This document shows, one piece after another, positions 35,929 through 45,132 of a stretch of 64,000 bases of DNA. Positions within the stretch are counted from its first letter, which is position 1, and each line of letters begins with the position of its first letter. The notes beneath the pieces were generated by a model that was given only the letters and a program-made list of their open reading frames with translations, was not told the DNA's origin and searched no databases. The position numbers were made by a program, and so were the translations under genes. The DNA is taken from assembly GCF_031456835.1 (NCBI RefSeq), contig NZ_JAVDVK010000001.1:3286001-3350000 (forward strand), in the 5' to 3' direction. This stretch comes from Leifsonia shinshuensis. GTDB lineage: Bacteria; Actinomycetota; Actinomycetes; Actinomycetales; Microbacteriaceae.

Positions 35929-36738
35929 TCAGCGCGTCGGCTCGCCGAGCACGTCGGAGATCCAGTTCTCGATCCGCTCCTGCAGCTCCGCCCACGCGAG
36001 GCCGAACGTCACACCGTGTCCGGAATGCGCGAGGGTAATGAGTTCTGCTCCGAGACCGCGCGCGAGTGAGGAGACGACGTCGGCGGGGCACAGCTCGTCC
36101 TGCTGCGCGGCGACGACGAGGGTGGGCATCGTCACCGTGCCGGTGTCGACCTCGGCGGTCCAACGCGTGGCCTCCCACACGGCTCGCGGAGACTCGGGCT
36201 GCAGCTGTGCGTAGATCTCGCCCCACTCCCTCTCGGGCGCGCCGTCGTAGAAGAGACGCTGAGCGACGGGCGGTGGAGGCGGCCCCCACGGGGCCGAGAG
36301 GTCGACCGGCAACTCGATCGTCGCACCGGCGAATTGTGACGGTACCACCGGCGTCAACAGCACGAGCGCTGCGATGGTGTCAGGATGAGCGGCAGCGTAA
36401 GCCAGGGAGGCCAGACCCCCCATACTGTGCCCGACGAGCACGGGCGCGGTGCCGGCCTGCTCCACGGCGACACCAATCTCCGTGCGCACATCCGTGATGC
36501 CGCGGTCCAGCCACGCCACAGTGTCGAGCGCTTGTGAGGTGCCGTGGTTGTACCAGTCGAGGGCCGCCGAGGAGCGGCCAGCGGCGAGGAACCAGCGCTG
36601 GCTCTGTGCCCATTGCCAAGATCCGTGTAGCCCTCCGTGAACGAACACGAGAGGGGTGCGGGCGAGAGGTTCCTCAGCACTGCATTCGGTCAATGCGACG
36701 CCGCCGACGATGCGGTTTCTGAGCTGATCGGAGTTCAT
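35929..36738 (-). CDS. Alpha/beta hydrolase
   Basis: 269-aa alpha/beta hydrolase: LVFVHGGLHGSWQW, nucleophile elbow GHSMGGLASL, acid Asp in VVAAQQDELCPADV, catalytic His in HSGHGVTFG. The overall layout resembles non-haem chloroperoxidase/lactonase-type hydrolases. ATG 36738. It is not a close paralogue of the 29963/34238 pair. Confidence 0.88.
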   Translation of the reverse strand: MNSDQLRNRIVGGVALTECSAEEPLARTPLVFVHGGLHGSWQWAQSQRWFLAAGRSSAALDWYNHGTSQALDTVAWLDRGITDVRTEIGVAVEQAGTAPVLVGHSMGGLASLAYAAAHPDTIAALVLLTPVVPSQFAGATIELPVDLSAPWGPPPPPVAQRLFYDGAPEREWGEIYAQLQPESPRAVWEATRWTAEVDTGTVTMPTLVVAAQQDELCPADVVSSLARGLGAELITLAHSGHGVTFGLAWAELQERIENWISDVLGEPTR

Positions 36739-36952
36739 GACCCAAACCTAGAGTTTCGGAGAAAGAACCGCGAGACGTAGTGGCGCTTGTCCTTCATCAA
36801 TGATCGCCAGCCAAACGGAGGCCGATTCACTTCGATGCCCGGCGCTTCCGCCTGACTCATGGGCCGAGCTGGCGGTCAAATCTGCGGAACGGCCCGAGTG
36901 CAGGAGTCGAACAGGATCGCCACATGCAGGTGGGCCTGTCGAAGAGCAAAAC

Positions 36953-37460
36953 ATGGATTCGCCGACCCCTGAAGAAAACGTGGCCTAGCTGGTTGATTAT
37001 GTCTGAGGCGCCGATGCAAAGATCGACGCTGCGGGCGGCACGACAGGTACCTGCGAAACACTTCGACGCGTATGACGACGAGACGGTGCTCTACTACGAC
37101 CGCAAAGAGCACCGCGGCATACGCGGCATTCAGGAGTTCATTGACCTTCTCCCACCCTTCAACATGGAATTCGGAAGCATCATCGACGTCGGAAGCACCG
37201 AACGCGTCACCTTGGTAATCGAGGAACCTCTCGAGCGCGAGGCCGACGGTGCCCGCATGGATTACGTTCGCAAGCCTACGTATCGACTTGAGGGCGGCAC
37301 CATCAAGGAGTGTTGGATCATCAACTTCCCGCCCCGCGATCTAAGCCACGACCATCGAGTTGTGGGGCACCTGGCGAACGATGACGGCTTATCCCAAACA
37401 ACACGCGGAGCAACGGGCGCAGAAGCGCGTTACCCAGGACAGGTAACCGAATCTTGTTGA
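36953..37460 (+). pseudogene. Decayed second copy of the NTF2/SnoaL-like gene
   Basis: Codon-by-codon comparison with the gene at 32262 shows the same protein: ATG 36953 begins MDSPTPEENVA, then TAG (36986-36988) replaces a Trp codon, LVDYV follows, TGA (37004-37006) replaces an Arg codon, then GADAKIDAAGGTT. Two bases are missing near 37045-37060, after which the frame continues as KHFDAYDDETVLYYDRKEHRG to EGGTIKECWIINFPP. Homology ends near 37340; the frame runs on to 37460. With two nonsense codons and a frameshift it cannot make the protein. Confidence 0.85.
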
Positions 37461-37612
37461 ATCGAATCTCCCTGGTGCCTCGCGAGGGAATCGAAGCGTC
37501 CCACACATCGGCGCATCGCCGTCTTGTCGATGCGCCGAAGAAGCGAATCGTCCAGATGAAGCGTGGGAACGCATCTTCTCCGCTCGACCCACTGCCGCAT
37601 AGGGTCCTGCTT

Positions 37613-40600
37613 ATGCTCCATGATCAGACTTCTTTTCCTCTGCCCGAAGTTCCGGACGACCAGCGAAATGACGCCGTGGCGGCTTGGGGCGAGCCGGTCG
37701 CCGTTCGCACTTACGAGCCGGGCGAACCGGGGAAACTGCCAGCCTTCCTGGAGTCGCGCGTCTACCAGGGGTCGTCAGGGCGCGTCTACCCGCTTCCCTT
37801 CATAGAGTCCGTAAGCCACAACGCGACTGTCCACACGTGGCAAGCCGTGCACATGGAGAACGAGTACTTGCGTCTGGTCATCCTGCCAGAACTCGGTGGG
37901 CGCGTACACATTGCCATCGACAAGACCACTGGGCAGGACTTCTTCTACCGAAACGACGTAATCAAACCGGCGCTCGTCGGATTGGCTGGGCCGTGGATCT
38001 CGGGAGGAATCGAATTCAACTGGCCGCAACACCACCGGCCAGCCACCTTCCTCCCGATGGATTGGACGATCGAACGAGAACCAGATGGATCCGTCACAGT
38101 CTGGTGCTCCGACCACGACCCGTTCGCGCGTATGAAAGGGATGCACGGTATTCGCCTCCGGCCCGGCAGCGCCGTGCTGGAGGCCCGAGTCCGGTTGTTC
38201 AACCGTACGGAAGTCACCCAGACGTTCCTCTGGTGGGCGAATGTCGCCGTGCGCGTGCACGATCAGTATCAGTCCTTCTTTCCAACGGATGTGCACATTG
38301 TTGCCGATCATGCCAAACGGGCGGCAACCTCCTTCCCCGCCGCCGATCGCCCTTATTACGGCATCGACTACGCAGCTCGCGCAGACCGCAACAATCCCGA
38401 CTTCGTCGCGGACGACGCTGATCGGATCGACTGGTATCGCAACATCCCGGTTCCCACCTCGTACATGTGCGTAGCAAGTGAGGATGACTTCTTTGGCGGC
38501 TATGACCACTCAACCGCGCTTGGCTTCGCGCACGTCGCCGACCACCATGTTGCTCCGGGGAAGAAACAATGGACATGGGGCAACGCTCCGTTTGGTTGGG
38601 CGTGGGACGCAAACCTCAGCGACGACCAGAGTGCATATGTGGAGCTGATGGCGGGTGTCTATACCGACAATCAGCCTGACTTCTCCTACCTTGCCCCTGG
38701 GGAAACGAAGACGTTCAGCCAGTTCTGGTTCCCGTATCACGGGATCGGCCCGCTGACGCAGGCGTCGACCGACCTGGCGCTGAGCTTGGTCGTCGTCGAA
38801 GGAGACGGGCTCGAGCGACTGGCGAAGGTTGGAGTTGCTGCGACGCGACCGCTCGATGAAGTCAACCTGCAATTGATTAATGCGGACAGCGACGTTCTGT
38901 GGAGGGGCCGTGTCACAGTTGCCCCCGGTCAGCCGGTCAGCGTAAGCGTTCCGTTCGCGGCAGCTGGAGACGTGGATTTGCTTGCCGTCGCACCCGACGG
39001 TGGGACCCTGCGGGCCACGAGCAAATACCGGGACGCCGCACCCGGTGGTTTCGAAACTGCAACTGAGCCTCCGGCGCCATCAGAGATCGACTCGATCGAT
39101 GAGCTGTACCTGACTGGTGTGCACCTCGCGCAGTATCGCCACGCCACACGTTCGCCCGAGCCGTATTGGCAAGAGGCGCTGCGCCGCGACCCCGATGACT
39201 CCCGCGCTAACGTTGCAATGGCATGTGCGCGCCTTGGCGCCGGAGAATTGGACGAGGCAGAAGCTCATCTTCGCACGGCGCTCCGCCGCCAGACGCGCCG
39301 AAACCCGAACCCGGCGGACGGGGAAGCCTCATACTTGCTCGGGGTCGTCCTGGCAGAGACTGGCCGAGACCGTGAAGCTGACGATGCGTTCGCTAAGGCG
39401 GCATGGACCTACGCGTGGAGGGCACCGTCTGCGGTCGCCCGCTCCCGTATCGCCGCCCGCGCCGAGCGATGGCTCGACACACTCCGGCATGCTGAGTTCG
39501 CCGCGCGACTCGATGCCGATCACCTGCAGGCTGCAGCGATCCGAGTCATCGCGCTTCGGAAGCTCGGACGGGGTGAAGAGGCGGCCCGAGTGCTCAGCGC
39601 GGCCCGGGCCCTCGACCCGCTTGACGCGTGGCTGAGCGATCTTGCGGGCGAGGAGAATTCGACGGACGCGGGGATGCTTCGTGACCTCGCGGGCGAGTAT
39701 CGATCCCTGGGACTCTCCGCAGAAGCGCTTCGAATCTTGGGCAAGGCGGCCGCCTCAGCGATCGACCGGCCCGTCGTCGGCGCAGGCGATCCGCTCGTGC
39801 TGATCCAATACGAGCGGGCGGAGCTTCTCGACGAGCTTGACCGAATTGGAGAGGCCGGCGAGGCGTTGGCGATGGCTCGCACTGTGTCGGCCGACCGCTG
39901 CTTCGCAGGGAGCCGAGATGATGCCCGACTACTCGAGCGGCGGATTGAACGTAGCGGCGACGGGCGAGCACACGCCATTCTCGGTCACTGGCTCTACTTC
40001 AACCGTCGATACGACGAGGCGGAGTTCCACCTTCGCCGGGCTGTCGAAGAAAACCCGGGTGATGCGGTTGCGCTACGAGGGCTCGGACTTGCCGCTTACA
40101 ACGTCCGCGGTCGAGCGGACGAGGCTGTGCAGCTGTATCGGCGCGCGGTGGCCGCCGCGCCCGGTGACGCAAAGCTGCGCTTCGAGGCCGACCAGCTCGC
40201 GCGGCGTGTGGGAAGTTCACCGCAGGAGCGGCTGGACGCATTGGCTGACGTGGGTGAGTTGATTGCGGAGCGTGATGATCTGGCACTAGCGTACGCGGAG
40301 CTGCTTGTTCTCGTTGGCCGGCACGGGGAGGCGATCAATCTGATGTCCTCCCGGCGGTTCAGCCCATGGGAAGGTGGTGAAGGGGAGGTGATCAGGGTGT
40401 GGACATTGGCGCAGCGCGCGGCCGCATCCGAGATGCTCCGCCTCGGCGACGCGCGAGGAGCCGTTGGCGCCTTGGAGTCAGCTGTCCATGTTCCGGCGGA
40501 GCTGGGGGAAGCCCCTCACCCGCTAGCGAACCGCTCTGACCTTCTCCTGGCCTTCGGCGATGCGAACCAGGCCGCAAGACTCACGGCTGAAGCTAAGCAA

Positions 40601-41002
40601 GCATGGAGGGCAGCGGCCAGCAGTGCCGGTGACTTCACCACGATGTCCGTAGTCCCACACTCGCCGATGTCCTATTACTCGGTTCTAGCGGCCCGACGCC
40701 TGGGCGACAACTTGCGCGCCCAACAGCTGACCTCGGACTTCGCCGACTATGTCGAGGTTGCACGAAAGCAGCGTGCCAAAATCGACTATTTCGCAACTTC
40801 TCTACCCACGATGCTGATCTTCAGGGAAGACATTCAGCAGACCCATGACGACCTGGTTGCGATCATGGAGGCCGAGCTGGCGCTGCTGAAGGATGACGTG
40901 GCTCGTGCGAACGCAATCCTCTCAGCCCTTGCGGAGCGCGACCCAGCCTCCCCTGTGGTCAGGGAACTGCTCGCCTCCGCTGAAGGCGCGTACGTCGGCT
41001 GA
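37613..41002 (+). CDS. DUF5107 domain protein with C-terminal TPR-like repeats
   Basis: About 1129 aa, no signal peptide or membrane segment. The N-terminal third (VYQGSSGRVYPLPFIESVS, LPELGGRVHIAIDKTTG, ISGGIEFNWPQHHRP, FAHVADHHVAPGKKQWTWGN) matches DUF5107, a beta-rich galactose-mutarotase-like domain. From about residue 500 the protein is all-helical with TPR-like repeats (DDSRANVAMACARLGAGELDEAEAHLRTAL, NRRYDEAEFHLRRAV). Similar proteins lie beside carbohydrate importers and glycosidases, and a glycan-sensing or enzymatic role is suspected. ATG 37613 is chosen; the open frame extends upstream through pseudogene sequence. Confidence 0.8.
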   Translation: MLHDQTSFPLPEVPDDQRNDAVAAWGEPVAVRTYEPGEPGKLPAFLESRVYQGSSGRVYPLPFIESVSHNATVHTWQAVHMENEYLRLVILPELGGRVHIAIDKTTGQDFFYRNDVIKPALVGLAGPWISGGIEFNWPQHHRPATFLPMDWTIEREPDGSVTVWCSDHDPFARMKGMHGIRLRPGSAVLEARVRLFNRTEVTQTFLWWANVAVRVHDQYQSFFPTDVHIVADHAKRAATSFPAADRPYYGIDYAARADRNNPDFVADDADRIDWYRNIPVPTSYMCVASEDDFFGGYDHSTALGFAHVADHHVAPGKKQWTWGNAPFGWAWDANLSDDQSAYVELMAGVYTDNQPDFSYLAPGETKTFSQFWFPYHGIGPLTQASTDLALSLVVVEGDGLERLAKVGVAATRPLDEVNLQLINADSDVLWRGRVTVAPGQPVSVSVPFAAAGDVDLLAVAPDGGTLRATSKYRDAAPGGFETATEPPAPSEIDSIDELYLTGVHLAQYRHATRSPEPYWQEALRRDPDDSRANVAMACARLGAGELDEAEAHLRTALRRQTRRNPNPADGEASYLLGVVLAETGRDREADDAFAKAAWTYAWRAPSAVARSRIAARAERWLDTLRHAEFAARLDADHLQAAAIRVIALRKLGRGEEAARVLSAARALDPLDAWLSDLAGEENSTDAGMLRDLAGEYRSLGLSAEALRILGKAAASAIDRPVVGAGDPLVLIQYERAELLDELDRIGEAGEALAMARTVSADRCFAGSRDDARLLERRIERSGDGRAHAILGHWLYFNRRYDEAEFHLRRAVEENPGDAVALRGLGLAAYNVRGRADEAVQLYRRAVAAAPGDAKLRFEADQLARRVGSSPQERLDALADVGELIAERDDLALAYAELLVLVGRHGEAINLMSSRRFSPWEGGEGEVIRVWTLAQRAAASEMLRLGDARGAVGALESAVHVPAELGEAPHPLANRSDLLLAFGDANQAARLTAEAKQAWRAAASSAGDFTTMSVVPHSPMSYYSVLAARRLGDNLRAQQLTSDFADYVEVARKQRAKIDYFATSLPTMLIFREDIQQTHDDLVAIMEAELALLKDDVARANAILSALAERDPASPVVRELLASAEGAYVG

Positions 41003-41010
41003 GCTTGTCG

Positions 41011-41044
41011 GTGCCGGGATCAGCCCTTGTGCTGGTCCCGGTAC
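41011..41044. terminator. Bidirectional terminator between DUF5107 and AraC genes
   Basis: Arms 41011-41024 (GTGCCGGGATCAGC) and 41031-41044 match at 12 of 14 positions, the others allowing G-U pairs, around a 6-base loop. It begins 9 bp after the DUF5107 stop and overlaps the last codons of the convergent AraC gene. Confidence 0.65.
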
Positions 41045-41928
41045 TCCCGCGCGGTCATGCCATGCACTTTCTTGAACTGCCTCGCGAAGTAGAACGAGTC
41101 CGGATACCCCACCTCTGCGGCGATCGCTGCGACGGTGGCGGAGGTGGTGTCCAGAAGTTCGCGTGCACGCGACATCCTCAACATGGTCTGATACTGCAGC
41201 ACCGGGTAACCCACATGACGCTTGAAAAGGGCGCTGAAATGGGAGGTGCTGAGTGAGGCCATTGCGGCCAACTCTGGGACTGTCACTCGATCGGCGATGT
41301 GTGCGCGAAGGTAGGCCGTCGCGTGCTCAATCACATCCCCGCCTTCGTCGCCTCTTACGCGTTCCGATGCGAGGAGGGTGAGCGCATGCCAGGCGGCGCC
41401 GGCAGCCGCGTTCAGACTCGTCGTGGTCGTGTCGCGCTCCATCCACGAGACCACTTCGCTGATAAGAGAAACGACCGGGTACAGGTCGCGTGGACGGCGC
41501 ACCGGGTTTTCAGTCGTCATGCCTGCCGCGGTCAGGAAGTCTTCTACTTCGCGGCTGGCGGCGTGGAACCACCACAGGGTCCAGGGGTTATTCGTGTCAG
41601 CGCCGTACGCATGCGGTTGGCGAGGCGGAAGGACCACTACCTGGCCTTGATTCACAGGGAATCGTCCAGCTTCGGTCTCGCACCAGCCGGAACCGTCGAC
41701 ACACGCCATGACCACGGCTTGCCCAACCGGTTGCGTACGGCGGCGCCCATGGAGATCAGCGCGAGGAAAATAACCGCAGTCCGTCACGATCAACCCTGCG
41801 GTACCGGGCTGATTCTGGAACTCCCGGACGCGCGGACGAGGAAGCACCAACATGCGCTGACCGGGGAAGCCGTCGGGAATGAGCATTGCACGATTCTCAA
41901 CCACGAAAAGCGAAATGTCCAGATACAC
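41020..41928 (-). CDS. AraC-family transcriptional regulator of the alpha-galactoside locus
   Basis: 302-aa AraC/XylS regulator. The N-terminal cupin-like sensing domain (GQVVVLPPRQPHAYGADTNNPWTLWWFH) is typical of sugar-responsive members such as MsmR/RafR. The C-terminal double helix-turn-helix is VTVPELAAMASLSTSHFSALFKRHVG and ATVAAIAAEVGYPDSFYFARQFKKVHG. It is divergent from the ABC sugar importer, so probably activates it in response to raffinose/melibiose-type sugars (inference). Confidence 0.92.
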   Translation of the reverse strand: MYLDISLFVVENRAMLIPDGFPGQRMLVLPRPRVREFQNQPGTAGLIVTDCGYFPRADLHGRRRTQPVGQAVVMACVDGSGWCETEAGRFPVNQGQVVVLPPRQPHAYGADTNNPWTLWWFHAASREVEDFLTAAGMTTENPVRRPRDLYPVVSLISEVVSWMERDTTTTSLNAAAGAAWHALTLLASERVRGDEGGDVIEHATAYLRAHIADRVTVPELAAMASLSTSHFSALFKRHVGYPVLQYQTMLRMSRARELLDTTSATVAAIAAEVGYPDSFYFARQFKKVHGMTAREYRDQHKG

Positions 41929-41940
41929 AGCAGGTTTCTG

Positions 41941-41989
41941 CTACGAACCGTTGAGTCATCGACATACCGTGGATCAGGTTCGGTCGTAG
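41941..41989. promoter_or_regulatory. Inverted repeat between AraC gene and importer
   Basis: CTACGAACCG (41941-41950) and CGGTCGTAG (41981-41989) are inverted with one unpaired base. They lie in the 113-bp divergent region and could be AraC-type half-sites. No other evidence. Confidence 0.35.
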
Positions 41990-42041
41990 GATCTTCCTTC
42001 GGCCGGGCCTCCTAGCGATCACTCACGAAATGGAGTCGAAG

Positions 42042-43331
42042 ATGACCCGAAAGACCACCCGTTGGCTGGCGGCGCTCGGCAGCACGGTTGCCGCCACTGC
42101 GCTCCTCGCGGGATGCGTGTCCACCTCGGGTGAGGCGCAGCAGACCAAGGCGGGACCGGACGCGTCTGGGCCGCTGATCTTGCAGTCCCGCTTCACCGAC
42201 GCGGAGAAGGGAGGGCTGGATCAGCTGGTCAAGGACTTCAACGCCAAGGGCGAGGGCCAGGTCAAGGTGAACACCATCCCGACCAACACGTTCAACCAGC
42301 AGCTGCCCTCCTACCTCACCGCCAAGAACCCACCGGATGTCTACACCTGGTACGCCGGGCAGGCAACGCGTGACTTCGCGGATCAGAACCAACTGCTCGA
42401 CCTCTCCGGCGTCTGGAAGGACCACGGCAACGACTTCCCCGACGCCCTGAAGACCCTGAGCCAGGATTCCTCGGGCAAGAAGGTGTTCGTCCCGACCGGC
42501 TACTACTGGTGGGGGGTCTACTACTTCAAGAGCGACTTCGAGAAGCTGGGCATCACCCCGCCGAAGACCTGGGATGAGTTCCTGGCCGCCTCCGAGAAGA
42601 TCAAGAGCCAGGGCGTGACCCCGTTCACCGCGGGCCTGAGCGACAACGCCTGGCTGGCGTCCGCCTGGTTCGACTACCTCGACCTCCGGATCAACGGCGC
42701 CGACTTCCACCTCAAACTCCTCTCCGGCAAGGAAAAGTACGACAGTCCCGAGGTGAAGAAGGTGTTCGCTGCCTTCAAGCAGGTGCTGCCCTACTTCGAC
42801 CCGGCTGTGCTCGGCACCACGCAGAACCAGGCGATGAGCGACTTTTCGCAGGGGAAGGTCGCCATGTACCTGCTCGGCGCGTGGGCTCAGCCGTCGGTTC
42901 CGGCGGACAAGCTGAGCGACCTCGCGTTCTTCCAGTTCCCGATGATCGACCCGAAGGTCCCCGTGGCCGAGGAAGGCCCGACGGACGGGTTCATCGCGAG
43001 CTCGAAGACGAACAAGCCCAACCTGACGAAGAAGTTCCTCGAGTACGTTGCGAGTGCCGAGGCGCAGTCCGACCTGGCCAAGAGCCAGCAGGGCACGTAC
43101 CTGCCGGCGAACACCAAGGCGACACTGCAGCTCGACACGCTCTCCAAGCAGGGCAAGGACATGCTGGAGTCGGCCAAGCAGATCACCCAGTTCTACAACC
43201 GTGACGCGGGCGACGCCCAGCAGACCCCGGCCGACACGGCGCTGACCAGCTTCATCGCCCATCCCGAGAACATCGACCAGATCCTGAAGGACTGGGATGC
43301 GGCCGCGAAGAAGATCCGGGCGACTTCGTGA
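42042..43331 (+). CDS. ABC transporter sugar-binding lipoprotein
   Basis: 429-aa family-1 extracellular solute-binding protein. Lipoprotein signal: basic MTRKTTRW, hydrophobic run, lipobox LLAGC. The mature protein has the usual family landmarks (FNQQLPSYLTAKNPPDVYTWYAGQ, YYWWGVYYFKSDFEKLGITPPKTWDEFL, FSQGKVAMYLLGAWA). ATG 42042 is preceded by GGAG; ATG 42030 is an alternative. Stop overlaps the first permease (GTGA). Likely binds an alpha-galactoside. Confidence 0.93.
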   Translation: MTRKTTRWLAALGSTVAATALLAGCVSTSGEAQQTKAGPDASGPLILQSRFTDAEKGGLDQLVKDFNAKGEGQVKVNTIPTNTFNQQLPSYLTAKNPPDVYTWYAGQATRDFADQNQLLDLSGVWKDHGNDFPDALKTLSQDSSGKKVFVPTGYYWWGVYYFKSDFEKLGITPPKTWDEFLAASEKIKSQGVTPFTAGLSDNAWLASAWFDYLDLRINGADFHLKLLSGKEKYDSPEVKKVFAAFKQVLPYFDPAVLGTTQNQAMSDFSQGKVAMYLLGAWAQPSVPADKLSDLAFFQFPMIDPKVPVAEEGPTDGFIASSKTNKPNLTKKFLEYVASAEAQSDLAKSQQGTYLPANTKATLQLDTLSKQGKDMLESAKQITQFYNRDAGDAQQTPADTALTSFIAHPENIDQILKDWDAAAKKIRATS

Positions 43332-44233
43332 CCACTCTCACCACTGTTCGCGGTCGGCGGCGGATTTCCATTCCGCCGCCGATCGTGTTCGCCCTCGTCC
43401 TCGTCCCGTTCCTCATCGAGGCGGTCGGGGTGTTCTGGCCGGCGTTCCAGGGCATCAGCCTCTCGTTCCTGCACTGGAACGGGGTCGGGCCGGCCACCTC
43501 GGTCGGCGCGCAGAACTACATCGACCTGTTCTCGGATCCCATCTTTCTCACGGCTCTGAAGAACACGGCCATCTGGATCGTGCTGTTCGGCGGGATCTCG
43601 TTCGCCGCTGGTCTCGGTGTGGCCCTGCTGTTCCAGTCGGAGCGCCGGGGCGTCGGCATCTACCGCACGGCTCTGTTCCTCCCCATCGTCTTCTCGCTGG
43701 TCGTCACAGCGCTCATCTGGGGTGCGTTCTTCCAGCCGAACGGCGTGCTCAACAACGTCCTGGACGCGGTGGGCTTGCACAGCTGGACGCACGTCTGGCT
43801 CGGCGATTCCAGCACGGCCCTGTACGCGGTGATCGTCGCCGCCCTGTGGCGCGAGATCGGTTACGTGATGGTTCTCTTCATCGCAGGCCTCAAGGCGCTC
43901 GACCCGGCGGTCCAGGAGGCCGCCAAGGTCGACGGCGCGTCGGCGTGGCAGCGGTTCTGGAGCGTGACGATGCCCCAGCTGCGCAGCGTCAACCTCGTGG
44001 TGCTGTCGGTGCTCATCATCGACTCCCTGCGCTCCTTCGACATCGTCTGGGCGATGACCCGCGGCGGGCCGTACCACTCGACCGAGCTGCTGAGCACGTA
44101 CATGTTCTCAACCGCGTTCGGGTCGCGCGCGCTCGGCTATGCCTCGGCCATCGCGGTCGTCATCTTCGTCCTCGCGATCGCGGTCATCGTTTCGTACCTC
44201 GTTCGCGCACTCTCGGAGGAGAAGGAATCGTGA
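43328..44233 (+). CDS. ABC sugar permease, MalF/UgpA-like
   Basis: 301-aa inner-membrane permease with six predicted membrane segments. The EAA loop reads EAAKVDGASAWQRFWSVTMPQLR. GTG 43328 overlaps the binding-protein stop. Forms the channel with the next permease. No ATPase gene is in the operon, so a shared MsiK/UgpC-like ATPase elsewhere is implied. Confidence 0.93.
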   Translation: MTTLTTVRGRRRISIPPPIVFALVLVPFLIEAVGVFWPAFQGISLSFLHWNGVGPATSVGAQNYIDLFSDPIFLTALKNTAIWIVLFGGISFAAGLGVALLFQSERRGVGIYRTALFLPIVFSLVVTALIWGAFFQPNGVLNNVLDAVGLHSWTHVWLGDSSTALYAVIVAALWREIGYVMVLFIAGLKALDPAVQEAAKVDGASAWQRFWSVTMPQLRSVNLVVLSVLIIDSLRSFDIVWAMTRGGPYHSTELLSTYMFSTAFGSRALGYASAIAVVIFVLAIAVIVSYLVRALSEEKES

Positions 44234-45126
44234 CCACTACCGCTTCCCGCGCACGCACCTCCGCGACCGCGCCGGTGCGCACGACGGTCCGCCGCCGCAG
44301 CAGCCGCAAGACCGCGGCGACGGTCGGATTCCACGCCAGCGGCATCCTGATCTCGCTCGCGTGGTTCGCGCCGATCCTCGTCGTCCTGGTCACGTCGTTC
44401 CGCACTTTCGACGACATCTCCGCCAACGGCATCGCTAGCGTGCCGCACACGTTCACGTTCTCGACCTACGTGCAGGCCTGGAACCAGGGCGGCCTCTTCC
44501 AGGCGCTCGTGAACAGCATGATCGTCACCATCCCGACGGTTGTGCTGACGTTGCTTCTGTCCGCGGCCGCGGCGTTCGGTCTCAGCCGCTTCCGCATCCC
44601 GTTCCGGCGCACCATCCTGCTGCTCATGCTCGCGGGCAACCTCCTGCCCGTGCAGATGCTGCTCATCCCGGTTGCGCGGATTACCCAGCAGTTGAACGTC
44701 TATGACACGCTCGGCGCTCTTATCGCCGTGCAGGTCGCCTTCGGTATCGGGTTCTACACGTTCGTGCTCTACGGCTTCATGCGCACCATCCCGAACGAAC
44801 TGCAGGAGGCGGCCACCCTCGACGGCGCGAGCACCCTCCGCATCTTCCTCCAGGTCATCCTCCCGTTGACCCGCCCGGCGCTCGCCGCGCTGGGCGCGTT
44901 GTCCTTCACGTGGGTGTTCAACGACCTCCTCTGGTCGATCACTCTGTTGCAGACGTCGGAAAAGCTGCCGATCACGGCGGCGGTCCTCTCCCTTCAGGGT
45001 CAATACGTCTCCAGCTGGTCCGTCATCGCCGCCGCAACGGTGGTCGCGGCCGTCCCCTCGACCATCGTCTTCCTGCTGTTCCAGCGGAGCTTCATCGGGG
45101 GCCTCGCCCTCGGATCGGTGAAATAG
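44230..45126 (+). CDS. ABC sugar permease, MalG/UgpE-like
   Basis: 298-aa permease with six membrane segments; the EAA loop is EAATLDGASTLRIFLQVILPLTRPAL. The basic N-terminal 35 residues (RRRSSRK) are cytoplasmic. GTG 44230 overlaps the previous stop (GTGA). The GH36 gene starts 6 bp downstream, so importer and hydrolase are one transcript. Confidence 0.93.
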   Translation: MTTTASRARTSATAPVRTTVRRRSSRKTAATVGFHASGILISLAWFAPILVVLVTSFRTFDDISANGIASVPHTFTFSTYVQAWNQGGLFQALVNSMIVTIPTVVLTLLLSAAAAFGLSRFRIPFRRTILLLMLAGNLLPVQMLLIPVARITQQLNVYDTLGALIAVQVAFGIGFYTFVLYGFMRTIPNELQEAATLDGASTLRIFLQVILPLTRPALAALGALSFTWVFNDLLWSITLLQTSEKLPITAAVLSLQGQYVSSWSVIAAATVVAAVPSTIVFLLFQRSFIGGLALGSVK

Positions 45127-45132
45127 GCACCT

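Noticed and set aside
42012..43262. Minus-strand open frame of 416 codons
   Set aside because: Antisense to the sugar-binding lipoprotein; a repeated Glu/Arg/Val pattern typical for antisense translation.
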